Positions 1-14,400 of a stretch of DNA of 64,000 nt are shown piece after piece (the first letter of the stretch is position 1; every line of letters begins with the position of its first letter). A model generated the notes under the pieces. It was not told the origin of the DNA. It made no database searches and was given only the letters and a program-made list of their open reading frames with translations. This stretch comes from Clavelina lepadiformis. Taxonomy: Eukaryota; Chordata; Ascidiacea; Aplousobranchia; Clavelinidae. The position numbers were made by a program, and so were the translations under genes. The DNA is taken from assembly GCF_947623445.1 (NCBI RefSeq), contig NC_135240.1, positions 5,270,001 through 5,334,000 on the forward strand. Reading direction: 5' to 3'.

Positions 1-64
1 TAGAGTCACATTTTAGTTTAAGAGGTTCAAAGTTTTCTGATCCATCGACATCTTTATTTTTCAG

Positions 65-3000
65 TCGCATGATGCGGAACGATTGGTGGCAAACTCGGAT
101 GCGGCAGACATGATCCGGACTCTGAAGCTGGAGCAGGAAAAATTGCTGAATGACGAGAAGTGCAGATCCCAGAAAGCTGAGGAGTTGGTGAGATGTAGAA
201 TTAATTGTGTAATTTTATCATCGTAATAATGAATTATTTTATGTTTGTCATCATATTATCGGTGAAATATTTAAAAAAATTGATATGATGTCGTTATGTA
301 TGAATTACAGAATTGAAGACACACTTAAAGCATAGGAAGCAGTTTAAAGCGATGTAATTGCAAAGTGCATAATTGGTTAACTTGGGAATAATTTTCTGCA
401 TAAAATAAATCAAATATTAAGATACTAGAAAACGCGCTCATAAATATACCAAAGAAAATCTTCTCGTATTCCAGTTGTCAGCAATGACCAATGAGGTGAA
501 GCAACTGCAAATGGACAACAACGCTCAAACCCGATTGGCCGAAGATTTTCGTCAACAAACCGCCGAATTAAACAAGCAACTGGACGAGGTGACCGTTAAT
601 CCCACAGGGGGGGTAATTAACGCTTGTAACACACCGGTTAATTGTCCGTCCTTCCAATCAACTCGGTCAACGCTCGATGAATTATTCAAGATTAGATTAG
701 AATAAGTCGAGCTGATTCTCTTGTTACTACTCCCGCGAGATGCGCCGGACGCGACCTTAAAATCAATTCTTACCACATCTATTTCGCAGGCGAGACGGGA
801 GCATTGTGACGTAAAAGGCGACCTTCAATCGAGGGTGGTAAGTCTAGAGTATGACGTCAGATCATCCAACGATCTAGCGCAACGTGTTAAGGGCGAAACC
901 GCGGTGCAGTTGCAAAGGTGAGCTCTTGTGCATGTTAACAATTTGGCGGTGCTCGAATTTTCTGAAGTGTTCGAGCTGGGCTTTCTCATATTTTATTTTA
1001 TACCGCCCTACTGCGTCTCGAAACAAAGTCTTTTGATGAATTTTGTTTAAAATTGCTTGAGTAGATTTCTTAACTTGAGCATTATTTTGATTTTCTCTCA
1101 TAAATGTTTGATCGATTCAAAAACTTTGATTTAATGAACTCAAATCAAATTTTCAAAAATTTGTTTTTGGTTTTCCTGCTGCAGCATCACAGAGCTTCAG
1201 ACACGCTTACAGGAAACTTTGGAAGAACTTCAGACGGAAAGGGAACAACGCAAGGCATTGTGGGTAAAAGACAACGAATCAAGCCGCGAAATCAACGAAT
1301 TGAGGTCATTGACGTCACTTTTGTTACAATTTTTCACGTAATATTTGAGCCATTGTGATTTCGTGCGAGGTATTATGATGTCACAGTATGCTGACATTTA
1401 CTCACCAATCAGGTCGCAGGTCGAAGACAAAAGTTTAGAAATTTCGAGACTTCGCGAGATCGCGGCGCAGCTCAGGGGCGACCTCACCACGCGCGTGGCG
1501 AAAGAAATCAATGAAGCCGAGAACGCCGAGAGGAAGAAGGTGAGTTATCAGCACAATTGCGTCATATCCGGTACCGATTGTCAACCGCGATGTGTAAAGT
1601 GCAGTAGAGCAATGCCGACGGCCGCTCAACCTAAACTCAAAAGTGTTTTAGTTAATTGTCAACTAAGCGCAGTTCACTGATTAATTAAATTCGAAGTGAG
1701 CTGACTGGTAAGCGCTTTTTTGATAAACCATTTTTGTTACGAACAAAACCTTCACATCGCAGCAGTTTTAACGTTACTACATCGCCGTGTCTCCAGCGAA
1801 AACACGAACAAATGCTCAGGCGTCCACAATCCGTTCGTGGGTCTGACTCGTTAACTTCCTCACACGTTTCATTCCCCGCCAGGCCGAGGACAAGATTGAA
1901 GCGATATCCAGGGAGAACGTTTCACTTCGCGAGGAAGTGTCACGTGTTCGTGCGTCACTGGAGGCGACGGAACGTCAAATCGCGGACGGTGCGATGGAGC
2001 GGAACGGAGCACTTCAGATGCTCAAAGAAAAGGACCAACAAGTAAGATTTCTATGGAGAGCTTCTTTTAGAGATTTGGACGTCGTCTTGGAAATCGATTT
2101 TATTCGGCTTTTAAAGTAATCGATTTTCGAATCGATCTTTAAATGAGGAATCCTGTGGCACACAACCACGCATTGACGCAAAGCCTCCCGTAAATTATTG
2201 AAATCATTTACGCATGAACGCTTGCAGCCTGTCAGTCAAGTTAAAAAATTGCAACGTCTCGCTTTTATTGTGTGCGTCACACCATTTTAGGGTGAAATTA
2301 TATTACACTTAATTACCTTTAGTTTTTACGCCAACAATTGTTTCCGGTGTCGTCACAATCACGTTTTCCGTTATTTAGTTGTTGATAACATTACGTCATT
2401 TTGTGATTTGCATTTCAACTTTTGGCTTGGCACTATTGTCATGAAGCGATATGTCAATATAAGGTTTGAAACAAATTTCCCCGAGTTGAACAAACTTACA
2501 CGAAGACTCGTGTAAAGTGGAACACGCGTTAAAAAAACTTCACATATCGTTCATGCTCGTGAAGTCATGGGCGTTGAGACGTCTTCAAAGCTTGTTCATA
2601 TGAACGCGGATAAAACGAATACGACGAAGAATTTATTGGGAAGAATTGCGCTATTCCAACATCGATATTTCCTGTAGGTGTGTGTAGAACGTTGTTTAGG
2701 ATCCGATAATAATCGCAGTAATGGGTGAAATGGAATCAATAATCATTTAATCCTGTGCTCCGTGTACGCCCAACAGCTGTACTCGTCGCTTGAAGCAAAC
2801 AATACATTAGGATGTCGACGTTTGACCTATCTGACCGCTACAAACACAAGCGTTTTTGCTGTTTAATAAAAGATATTGTATTTCTCTCCTAGAAGTAGAT
2901 TGGGCAAAATGAAATTGACTGGTTGCTTTTCGACGAACTTTTTGTTTCGTTTTGTTGATTGTGTTTATAACAATAACTATTACACGGTGATTTACGCTGA

Positions 3001-6000
3001 CCATAACAATAACGGCAAAAATATCCACCCAGGATTGGCAACCAATTATAAACTGCGAGTTATTCTGCGAATGAAATCAATCAAAGATTCTCATGAAGAG
3101 ACAAATAATAATTTCACGCAAAACTGACGCGTTAGGTTTCAGGCTACACTTCAGGGAGCTGAAAAGTTTGCAATTTATAACAAATTCTATCCATGACATG
3201 ATGCTTTTTATACAATGTTCACTGCCAGCCGTCGTCCAAAGTTCTGCTAATTTTACCAGCAGCTCCATGTTGTTGTGTTCACATTCTCACATGTTGTGTC
3301 GGTTTAGGTTGAACGTCTCACCACTCAACTGGGCCTGACTGATCGAAAACTCGTCGAAGCTATCGGGGACAGAAAGAACTTGGAAGAAAACTTAAAAACG
3401 TGAGAAACTTCGTAATTTTTATGTATTGTGACGTCACAAATAATGAAACACCGCTTAGAAACGTGGTTCAAATTTTTACGGGACTTTTACCGAACGTTTT
3501 TGTCGATTTTTGCGGCAGACTTCGCTCCGACTACAACGACCTCACGAGGACAGCGAAGAGCAGCAAGAGCGACCTCGAGCGGACGCGTTCAGTTGCGAAC
3601 GACAAGGAACGAATATCGATGCAATTGCGCCACCAACTGGAGACGAAGACCGAACATTTGAAATCGGCGGTACAGGAAGCGGAAGTGACGAACGTGAAAA
3701 ATAAAAGACTGGAAGATGAACTAAAGGTGGGAACCGTGCGTTGTGGTTATTTGCCAGAGACAAAAGACGTCGGGACCTTCTCAACGTTGAACTGTCCTGG
3801 CCAGTATGAATAATGTCATGTCGCGTCTCAGTTTACTTTCACGGGAAATCCTGTCTTAATCATTTTACCAATTGCTGCTATTGTGACGTGTCCCAGGAAG
3901 TGACCGCGGAATTGCAGAAGTCACATGACTTGGTGAAGAGTAAAGAGGAGTCGTTGGCGGATTACGAGTCACGCATGAGTGCCTTGAATGAGGAGAAGTG
4001 TCGGATCTCATCAGATGTGCAGAACATCCAAGTTCAAGTAAAGAACATGATGCAATCTAAGCAGGAACTGACGTCACAATTGAAGGAGGCGGGATTCCAA
4101 GTAAGGATGTACACGTCATAGTCCTGGTTTCTCCTGTTTTTCATTTTGTGAACTATACTTAGCTCTATCTTGTGGATTGGGACTTTGGCCAAAATTTTGG
4201 TTCTGTTTTTAAACTAAATCCTAAACTAACTAATTTATACATAAATTACATAATATTGATGGAACTCTACAATTTCTATTGCACTTGTTGATAAGTTTCT
4301 TTGTCAATTCTGGCCTTCTGTCTCCAAACAAACATCTTATGATAAATCAGCATCAGTCCTGTCATGTTAAGCCCGTCCTTTACTGTGCGCATGTGCAGGT
4401 TAATCACCTCATTGAGGAGAGGGATCTCTTGACTAAAGAGCTGAAGACGTTACAAGCAAGATACAGGGATGAGACTGGTGCTTTGAAGAAGGAGCTTCGA
4501 CATAAGAAGAGAGATTTACACCACACCCAGGTAACTCGGGTTCGAGTTATACCTCCAGTCAACAACTTATTATCGCCTGATGAATTTATTGCTGTACTTG
4601 GAGTTAATAAACAAGTTTATCTGGAAAAGGCGATTCTTCTGATTTCCAGTGCTGTATAAACTATGCATTCATCTACATTCTACAACAAACAACAACTGTA
4701 GCGACGAGTTTTTTACTGACACTTATTTCTCATCTTCCCATCCAGGAGAGCTTACAAGCGATGAAGAGTGTTGACGGGAAAGCAGCCCAGATCGCAGCCG
4801 ACATGCAGGTTGAGGTCACTGACAAGCGAGCTGTCATCGACTCGCTTCAGACTGAACTCTCAAAAGCTTATGACAAGTCAGTTTGTCGTCATCGTGTTTT
4901 GCATAAATTGTTCTAACATAAGGACAAGGTGCATGGTTCCAGGACTAAAAGACATCTTAACGTTGCTAGTTCTTATAAACGTTTTAAATGTCCTCAAGCT
5001 CTCAAACGTTAATTCTCGGTTCCAGACTTGAGCTCGAACAAAGGGAAACAAAACATCATAAAAAAGAATGCGCTCGGCTGCAGAAAGATGTCGATGACGT
5101 CACAAAGAGTTTAAAGAAAACGGAAGAAGAATTACGCAATAAATCGAAAACTGAGAAAGGGTAATTACCAGAGACTTCTTAACGCTTTAAAGTTGTGACG
5201 TAACAAGGCACATTCTACGTTCCGCACTGACATGCATCTGATGGTGAAGCAAGATCTTGATGTTGCAGATATCGTCTCGGCGTCGAAAGGCTCCAGATGG
5301 CGCTAGAGAAGGCAGCGGTGAGGAACGCGGAGGCGCAGATGTTGATAAACAAACAGGAGAATGAGATGTCGAAGGCCAACATCCAACGTAACCTGGATCT
5401 GATGGATAAAAGGATCCCCTCCATGCAAATACCCCAGGCAAGGATCACACAACCTCTCTATTCTATTGTCAATTTACTACAAATATAAAAGGAAACTTAG
5501 TTTTCGAGTTGTTTACGACGTCATAGCTTTCGCAGGCCGAAAGAGCTAGCGGTGCTTATGGACGGACGACGTCACAACCGCATAATTACGTCGTTTTGCA
5601 AAACATGCTCGCTCGAATCATGACCACAATGGCGCCATCTCGCGACGCAACCGTGTCCGGATCTGCTCAGGCTTCATTGGGTAAACTAGTGGTTTCCTTT
5701 CTTTCTCGTGTGAGGTAATAAAAGAGGTATTGTGAGGTAATAATGACCGGCTTTGTTCTCAGTGAACCTTGCAAAGGCTGATCAGAGGCAGGCAAAGTAC
5801 ACGTCACTCCCTGCTGATGAGATATACAAGGTTGGTTGTTTCAACTTGTTTATAAAGAAATATTGACAAGAATAAATCTGATTTTAGTTCATTTATTATT
5901 TTGACTTAGTCCTAGCTAGTAAATATTACTTGCTGGGTGATATTGATTGAAATTTAGAACCAGAACATTTTAAAATTTCCAAGGTGTTGGCTGAAGTACG

Positions 6001-7236
6001 GGACCATTTGGCGTCACGTGACTCTAGACCGGATGTGAGATCAAGAAAATCGAAACAGAAGTCATTGACGTCACGCAAAAAGCAGAAAATCATATCAGTG
6101 TCTTCGGATGATGAAAGGTTTCCAGAATTTTTACAAGCCAAATTGTTATTTTCTATTTTTGTTATCCAATGAATTAAATTATTGATCATTGATTAACTTC
6201 TGTTATGCGACGTTTATACTTTATACCCCTTGGTCGTTGTTGCCTTAGAATAGATATAAATCGATTAAACTTTCTCATTCGTGTGAAAAACTGCTTTTTT
6301 AAGTTTTAAAGTTTCACTGCTGTAGGATTTTACATTTAAAAATTAATGTTTTTATTCAAACCAGCTCTGCAACCCCGATATTAATGGTTCATTCCAACGC
6401 TACCGTGTTTAATTCAACGAGTCGAACCACTACTTTTGACGACGACACGATATCGGACGTGGAACAACATCCAACCGGTACTTTGCTTAAAACTTTTTCC
6501 TGTCTTATAACCAACAATAAAATGTGGACCAACACAACCAGCTTCTGTTAGTTTAAATTTTTTCCCCATCGTAATAATGGGTCGATTGGTTTGTGACGAG
6601 ATTTCCACTGAATCAGCCTTTTGCTGATTTTATGCATCTCACATTATTGCAGAGTGTCATAAAACGTCCTCCCCATTTAAAGCTGGAGTTGATTTTGAAG
6701 GAGAGAGACCTCCATCCCCGGTCAGCATCCTCCTGGGAGCTGGAGATAGTCTTCATGTTGGCGCCAAGAAACCACGGACGTCAACATCCCCAGCAAGGTG
6801 GCGCCATCTATGTCTCCTCTTTGTTTTCTTTTGAGTTTTCCTCAAACTTAGTCATTTTAAATAAATTTTTACCCAAACGAACCGAAATTTTGTTCAGAAT
6901 TCTTCAAGAGAGTAATGTGCTGTCACCTGATCACGACGTCTATGACATCATAAGGAAGGAAAAAGCGCGGGAAAAGATGGTGAGTGCTGCCATCTCTGAC
7001 AATGCGGAGGAATTGTGTCGGCAGTTACAGAGCAGACTCGAAGGTTTATCGAAGATGGGCGGGAGATTAGAAAAGCAAAACCAAGGTGAACCTGAATTCA
7101 AAGTGTGACGAAGTTTTCTGTTGTTTCTAAACTAGAAAGTAGCCTACATTTAAAAGGTCCATTTTATTTGACAGATACAGCTAAACTGATCAAGAAACAA
7201 GAAAGAAAACTGCACCAAGTGCGTAACGTCAGATGA
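65..7236 (+). CDS. CCDC158: Long coiled-coil protein, CCDC158-like (5' end outside window)
   Basis: Twenty phase-consistent exons: 65-187, 475-588, 790-917, 1185-1304, 1413-1539, 1883-2041, 3308-3399, 3519-3726, 3897-4100, 4399-4530, 4746-4876, 5026-5160, 5269-5437, 5536-5680, 5763-5830, 5984-6117, 6365-6477, 6653-6797, 6898-7085, 7175-7236. They encode 898 residues of almost unbroken heptad-rich coiled coil (Glu/Lys/Gln/Leu), then a Ser/Thr/Pro linker and a short terminal coil. The tail reads LCRQLQSRLEGL, then NQ and KKQERKLHQV. It resembles my memory of the human CCDC158 C-terminus (RKLQNRLESL...NQEKRIQKV), as does a PPSPVSILL stretch before it. The family is a poorly characterised coiled-coil protein. 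The intron after 5437 starts with GC. A CEP135/TSGA10-type centrosomal protein is the main alternative. The coding call is firm; the name is moderate. Confidence 0.6.
2042..3307 (+). other. Large intron of the CCDC158-like gene
   Basis: This 1.27-kb intron lies between the exon ending gaccaacaa and the exon beginning gttgaacgtc. It starts gtaaga and ends tttag. I see no gene, transposon end or tandem array in it. Confidence 0.7.
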
Positions 7237-7663
7237 TGTCATTCTATAGAAAATGACGTCATGGATTACGTAGATGCAGTACTTTAACTTGAGATTTTGA
7301 AACTTTGTGTGAAGAGAACCCAAGAAGTTTTTTCGGCGAACTAGATTTTATTTTGTTTTACACAAACTTACTCAAACGATGTTGCAGATGTTTTTGTTCC
7401 ATGCACATTGTTTTCATGTAATCACTATTTCTGTGAACTTTTATATCTTCGCCTTCCTATTATTTAGTGTATATGGCAAAGTTTTTGTTCCACTGTGAGG
7501 TAGTTCCTTATTCAGTCTTCACATTGTGTGCTTACGAAACAACTTTAGTTCGTCCTGTTTTTGTATCATTTTTGGGTCAAAGCCTGTATTTTGCAATTTT
7601 CTTATTTTATGCCTTCTCAGATGTGCGTTTTCAGGTGCTTATCCACTCGTTATTCGACACAAC

Positions 7664-7669
7664 AATAAA
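7664..7669 (+). terminator. Candidate polyadenylation signal AATAAA
   Basis: AATAAA lies about 430 bases after the stop at 7236 and before the THOC2 start. It would end the upstream coiled-coil gene transcript. Confidence 0.4.
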
Positions 7670-7836
7670 AAATTATTTGGCATAATCCTACCTGCATAGG
7701 CTGCGTTTATGGTTCACAGGCGAAAATCAAATCAGATTAAATTGCCAGACGGCCTACGCCAAACACGTTTTTTAGATTTTTTTATTTGTACAGTCGCAAT
7801 GTGTTGTAAGTTTTGACAATGCCTGCTCCTGTTCAG

Positions 7837-7910
7837 TGACCCCTGAGAAGTTGTCGGGCCTCGTGGAAAAACGAACCAAGATCCCTATGAAGGCCTCTGC
7901 TCTGGGCTGA
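7837..7910 (+). other. Possible alternative last exon of the CCDC158-like gene
   Basis: A good acceptor (pyrimidine tract, then cag at 7834-7836) is followed by an open stretch encoding TPEKLSGLVEKRTKIPMKAS and a stop at 7908-7910. It is in phase if splicing leaves at 7222 (c|gtaacg), inside the assigned last exon. It is also in phase directly after the exon ending at 7085. The tail is basic and coding-like. Against it, the only nearby AATAAA (7664-7669) lies upstream of this exon, which favours the stop at 7234-7236 as the main end. Confidence 0.35.
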
Positions 7911-8424
7911 GTGTGAGAATTTTATTCAACTTTCTGCAAAAGTCGTCATTATTTTATATACATGAGGTCAAGGTGCTTTTGCCATCTCGATTGATACGTC
8001 CGTTTCGGTTTTGCTTTGTAGAGAAAAGTGTTGACTAAATCGAGTCAACAGTTTAGGCACTGTCGTGGAAATTTGACGATAAGATACCGGTAGGACCAAA
8101 GTGTGTAGCCTATTGTTATTGTAGGGAAATTTTGTCTGGGCTTTGCTCGGTTGTTGCAGCTTTTATAACTATGTTTACAAGAAAGTAACGGAGGGTGGTT
8201 TTGCAGTCAGCCGGTTCAATGTTTCTAGTTTATCAGCTCACCTTATAATGAGTAACGTTTCTGCCTGTCATCCGGTCCTTTCTGCCATTCAAGGCGTTTG
8301 ATTTGTGCTATAACCCAGGTACCTGACTAACTGTGATTCTGTGGACTGCGCGACCATTTCAAGTTGTTTCGTGCCAACTTGATTCGCATGCGCGGAGAAT
8401 CGTTTCTTACATCATAATCTGACA

Positions 8425-11400
8425 ATGGCTGCAAATTCGTTGCATTTTCAAGTGGTTAAGTTAGATCTTTGCAAATCATGGGAAAAATCCGGAAAAGCTC
8501 AGATGTAAGTAACAAAGTATTATTGGTTAATATATACTGAGTCAATAAAACTGTATTTAATCGAATTAGTCACTGTTTTATCAAGCTAGGTTATTTGTCA
8601 TGGTGTTGTTTGAATGAGTCTGCAGTACTAGCTTGAAAACTACTGCTATTCAATATATATCGTATAATACTTTAAGTATACCAGTTTGGCAGTGTAGGAC
8701 ATGGACCCGACTGGAAAGTGTGGCAGTTTTCAAATTTTTTCGTGATTGTGTGGACCGAAGCCTCAATTCTCTGTTTATTTATTACAAATTAGCATTCAAA
8801 CAACCAGTCTTTCTTTGTTTATTTATTAATTATAAATCGGCGTGATGGGTAAATTATTCAGCATGCATATTGATGAATCTCGTGCGTGCAGGTGTCATAC
8901 TTTCCACTATGGGACATAGGTTAATTTCCACGTTGTTTATTAATTTATGTTATAGGTTTAACTAAAACTACACCGCTGGGGTTATTTACTATTATATGCA
9001 TATAAGTGAGGAACTTCGTGATTTGCCTTTTTGATGCAGGGGTCATGAAAATTTACATTTTTAACCTGTACAAAATATTTGAATTTTGCAGTGTCTCACT
9101 TTGCAACGAAGCCTTGAAACACAAACACCCTATGCTTAAAGCAGAAAAAGGTTTTTGGTTATTATAATACTGAAGTGTGTACTACACAGTGCATTAGATT
9201 TATAGTTTGGTTGCTACAAATCAAACAAACTCATTAATAAATTACAAGTTTAGGACTCTCGAATATATGCCAGATACTTCTTTTTGTACAGACATCAGAA
9301 GAATTATTTATGAAGTAATTCACCAGGTGCTTTCTGGGAAATTAAAAACTGAAAACTTTATTGCTTTGCTGACAACATTGAAGGTGCATGCAAGATTTTT
9401 TATTGTTGTTGTTATTATTGTTAGAATGGAAATTTTTTACAGTTACATTTAAAGGCAATTTTTTCCAAAACAAGCTGCTGCTCATCAACAGCCATTTAAC
9501 ACGAGATTTTTGTAGGAGTCGAGTGAAGATATGAGTTCAATTATAGCTGATGTTCTTTCAATGATTGATATTGAACTTGGGGCACTTGATGATAAAAAAT
9601 CAAAGGAGAAGTTTATATCACTTCTATCATCATGCAAGGTGCTGATCTGTCTTATCTCTAACAGAGCAAAAATGCAAGAAAGATTAACAGCAATACACTA
9701 TAGCAGTATAGTAAGACTGTAGCAATATGGCCGACCCTAACAAAGATAAGTGTCTTTGTATTTGTGCATTCTGTACTGTATAATATATTCTGTTATTGAA
9801 AGAACATTCAAATGAATGGTTCAAGTGAAATGTTTTACTCTCATCCTTTCTAGGACGAGGTTGGTGTAGCGTTGTTGAAGGAAAGGTTGGATGTTGAAAC
9901 CCTCGAGTCTCTTAAGCTCATCAACAGCACAAAGTTGTTCCAACAGAAATACATAAAGACAAAGACAAGGCTTTTGTAAATAATTTCATCTTTCCTACGT
10001 TGATTTTTTTGCATTCATTTTGATCTAAATATTTTTTTGTTATTTTTTTCAGTTACAAACAACAAAAGTTCAACTTACTCCGTGAAGAAATGGAAGGATA
10101 TTCAAAACTCGCTGTGGAGATTGGTGACTTAAATGGATCTCGAATTACTGCTGTAAATGTACTGGAGGACATTAAAAGCTTAATCGGTAAATGTTGCTTC
10201 AACAAGCTTGCGAACATGCGCTGGTGTCTGTTAATTTTATGCTTTGCATTGTTGTCAATTTATTTCTAAATTGGTAACTAATTATTTGTTGGGGAGGTTT
10301 CGTTCATTTGATTCTTAACTATTTTTATTGATCTTTGAAACTGCAAATGATTTTCTTAACGTTAGGTTGCTTTAACATTGATCCAAACCGAGTCTTGGAC
10401 CTGATTCTTGAATCATTCGAATGTCATCCCCAATTCGCTAAGGACCTCTTCATCCCTCTGCTCGAGAATTATCTCATCTTATGTGAAAGGTCAACGCTCT
10501 GTCATTTGCTTGGGTTTAAATTTGCTCACTACCAGGTAGCTATCATTCACTTGTGTGCCTGCAGTATGTGTTAAAGTCAAAGTTGTTCAAAGTTTTTAAA
10601 CTACAGGATGACAAGTTTTATTTGACTTACCTGGCTTTATTTTATTTGGTTTTTTTCTTTGATCAGAATTCAAGCCACAAAACCCCAAAGTCACTGTACA
10701 CAGTGGCAGCTCTCCTAGTGCACCATAACCTTATATCATTGGATGACCTCATGCCGCATGTAGGTTCTAGTTACCCATTTCTCACATTATCTGTATGGAT
10801 AACAAGTCTATAAGCTAGTTGGAAATATCTGTAATATTTGTTAATATTGAATGCGTAGTGAATGCTCATGATAACATGTTGACGTCGACGCATTGTTAAC
10901 AAATAATTAACGCCTGGTGATGCTTGCAGCTCATCCCTGGCGATGACGTCTTGAAAGATCAGTGGGAGAAATATGTGGGCATTGCCACGGAGGAAGCAAG
11001 AAGGACGACGGTGATGTTGCTCAATCCATCTGAGAAGAAAGATGACAAAGATGTGAAGATTGATGCAGATGTAAGTGATCTCGAGGACTAATCGTCTTCT
11101 GTACAACGTACGACTTTTAATTAAAGCAATTGTATCAATAGTTGTATGGAACGAACATAAATTGTTGTCTAGAAGCATATGACATTCTGGTACTTGTTGA
11201 TTTCTGCAGCCTTCGAACCAGAAGTTAGGTTTATGTGAAGCTCTCCTGCGGATTGGAGACTGGGAAGATGCTGAGCAGATGATGGAGAAATTCACGTTTG
11301 ATCACATGATATCCCATAAACCAATCGCTACTGCTTTGTGCGGTCTGGTCTCCTACGTTATTGACCCTCTGTATAGAAAGTAAGTCGATTTATATCAGTT

Positions 11401-14400
11401 CAGCGGTTACACTGATTTTAAGACTTGTACTCCACAGTATTTCCGGTTGAGAAAACATATGTAGGATATTGGACGCCAATAGATTAGCAATCAATATTAA
11501 ATTTCACCATTTCAGAATGTCCGGTGAAACTGCTGGCAAGTCCGTACCGATTCAGTGTGAGGATCATTACATATTTCCCACTCGGGCAAACGAATGTGCT
11601 GACCTGCCTGAAGCTGCGTTTCCAATGCTTTATAGATTGGGGTGTAAAGTGAGTCTTGACCCGATCTTGCTCATAAAGATCACAAGGATTGGCAAATCGT
11701 TCTTTAAAGAGGCAAGTCCTGTTGTCAAACTGAGCAATTTATCGTAATGAAATAACTCAGCACTCTCGTAAGCTTCATTATGACCTTCACATTACATCAG
11801 ACTGTCGTGATCGTTAATCAAATTTTTCTACCACAGTACGCGTCGGCATCTGAAACCGATCAAGAGAAGCTGGTAAGTCCTCAGTTACATTGCAACTGTG
11901 GCTTCTAAGTGTTAACATATTATATACTGTGACTTACACACCCCATCTAACTTGCATTGAACTCGTTACACAGAAGTCTGTATATGGAGGCTTCCTTGGT
12001 ATTGTGAGTTCAGTTCTTCTTCCGTCTCTCTCCCTGGTGCTGAGCAATGCTTACTTGTCTGAGGAAATCTGGCAGATGATCGCCGACCTGCCGTACCAGA
12101 CAAGGTGAGATGGTGTTGTATTGTAATACAGGTGGGCTTTTAGACTTACAGAATGCATCGACCGTATACGATAGGGCTATAATGTCCCAGAGCTGCAAGA
12201 CATAGACAAATCTCCAAGTGCTTTTACTTAGTTATTCCAATAAATTTAATTTCTTGTGGGTACTAACTCATGAAACAGCTTTTGTTTACACTTTAAACAA
12301 GTGCGCAGCCAAGAATGTTTCCATAAATAAACAAAAGCAAGAAACACGTAACATAAATGGCATCATCCTTCCATCATTAAATTTATCACAAAAGCTAGAG
12401 CTTTCTTCTTACAGTGCTAGTATTTTTTCACAATTTGGATATTAAAGGTCAAATAGCTAAATTGTTACACCACCCGCGTTATAAAACGCCTACTGCTTGT
12501 TTGACCAATGAACAGAGCTGTAATCTTTCAAAGCACGCATTTGAATTCAACTGGGTGTAAGTTTTTTTTTGTTTTTGACGCTTTCACCATCACATGCAGA
12601 TATCGGTTGTATGGCGAGTGGAAGAACGAGAGCTACAAGAAACATCCAGAACTTTTACTCGCCAAAGCTCAGATCGTGGATAAGACGAAGTATATTATGA
12701 GGTAAGAATGTAAAGTATGATTGGCAGAATGGTTTCAAACTCAACACATCGTCGCTTGCACTTTCCCTCAAATGCATCATACCGTTAAGCTAAATGGGTT
12801 TCTATTCCACTTTATTTGTAATCTCACCAAATAAGTCAATTGTGTGCTGTTAATGTTTATCATTACCGTATTGGTTTGGTGATTCTTGGACAATACAATT
12901 ATTTCTAATGTGTTGGTGTGTCCTCTAAAGGCGTTTGACGAAGGAGAATGTGAAACAGACCGGTCGACAGATGGGGAAATTGAGTCACAGCAGCCCGACA
13001 ATACTGTTTGATTATGTGAGTTGTCGTTAAATATTTATTATTTATTACTGGATATATGAAAGAAAATGATGTTACGATATTCTGTGAATGTTTGCTATAA
13101 TGCTATGATCAACTTCAACACATCAGTCGTGAAATTAAATTCCTTTGCAGATCCTGTCTCAGATTCAGCGTTACGACAATTTGATCCTTCCGGTTGTGGA
13201 TGCATTGAAATACCTCACCAACCTGACATATGATGTCCTTGCATGTAAGTGTCCAGCACAACCAGTCATTGGAAATTTTGTGAATTCAGTGAAATTCATC
13301 AGTTTTTTCAAATTTTCAGTTTGCATCATCGAAGCATTGGCCAACCCACAAAAGGAGAGAATGAAACACGACGACACAAACATCTCAAATTGGCTGCAAA
13401 GTTTGTCATGACAATTTTATGCACAGTCACTTCCATTCACACCGAGATTAGCAATACTCTAACGTCTCGCATTGTATATTGCAGGTTTAGCCTGCTTCTG
13501 TGGTGCAATATTTAAGAAATACCCGATTGAACTGTCTGGTCTTCTGCAGTACGTTGCAAATCAACTAAAAGCTGGAAAAAGGTAACTTGATGTGTTCTGC
13601 ACGCTTGGTACGTTGCTTGTATTTTTCTTTCATGTTGCTTTTTATTTTGACAAAGACTTTAAAACTTTTATTTGGTTGATCTCGGTGACTTTGTTTTCAG
13701 TTTGGATCTGCTCATCTTGAAGGAAGTTGTGCAGAAGATGTCTGGGATCGAAATCTCAGAAGAAATCACCAACGATCAGTTGCAAGCGCTCTCAGGAGGA
13801 GAGATCTTGAAGGCAGAGGTAGATGTTTAGACCGACATTGCTAACTTTAACTTTTCTTACTTCACGTCCACTTAATAATAAATCGATTGAAATTTCTGCA
13901 TTTGTAAAACATTGGTATTGAAGTGATTGTAATGCTCTATATTGTTTCGTTAAACAATAAATTAATCTTTTTCGAAGGGAGGATATTTTGGACAAATCCG
14001 GAACACAAAGAAGTCGTCAAACCGACTGAAGGAAGCACTCCTGGAGCAGAACCTCGCTCTTCCCCTCTGCCTCTTGATGGGCCAGCAGAGGCAGGGAATC
14101 GTGTTCAACGATGAGGAGGAGATGCATCTTAAACTCGTCGGGAAATTGACAGACCAGGTACTTGGCTCCCTGTCATATTATGTAATATATTTGGGTTGAC
14201 CAAATCATATAAAACTGCTCCACCATGTAGTACCGTATGCTTACGGCAGTTTTGCTTTTAATCTGATAAAAGTTGAAATGTGTCGATTAAACTGTTTGAG
14301 TGGTCATTGATTGAACGTAATTTAAACCTGAGATTTTATTTAACACCAACATCTATAAAGGAAGGTACGAATCTTAATTTGATCATTTTTTCTCCAAGTG

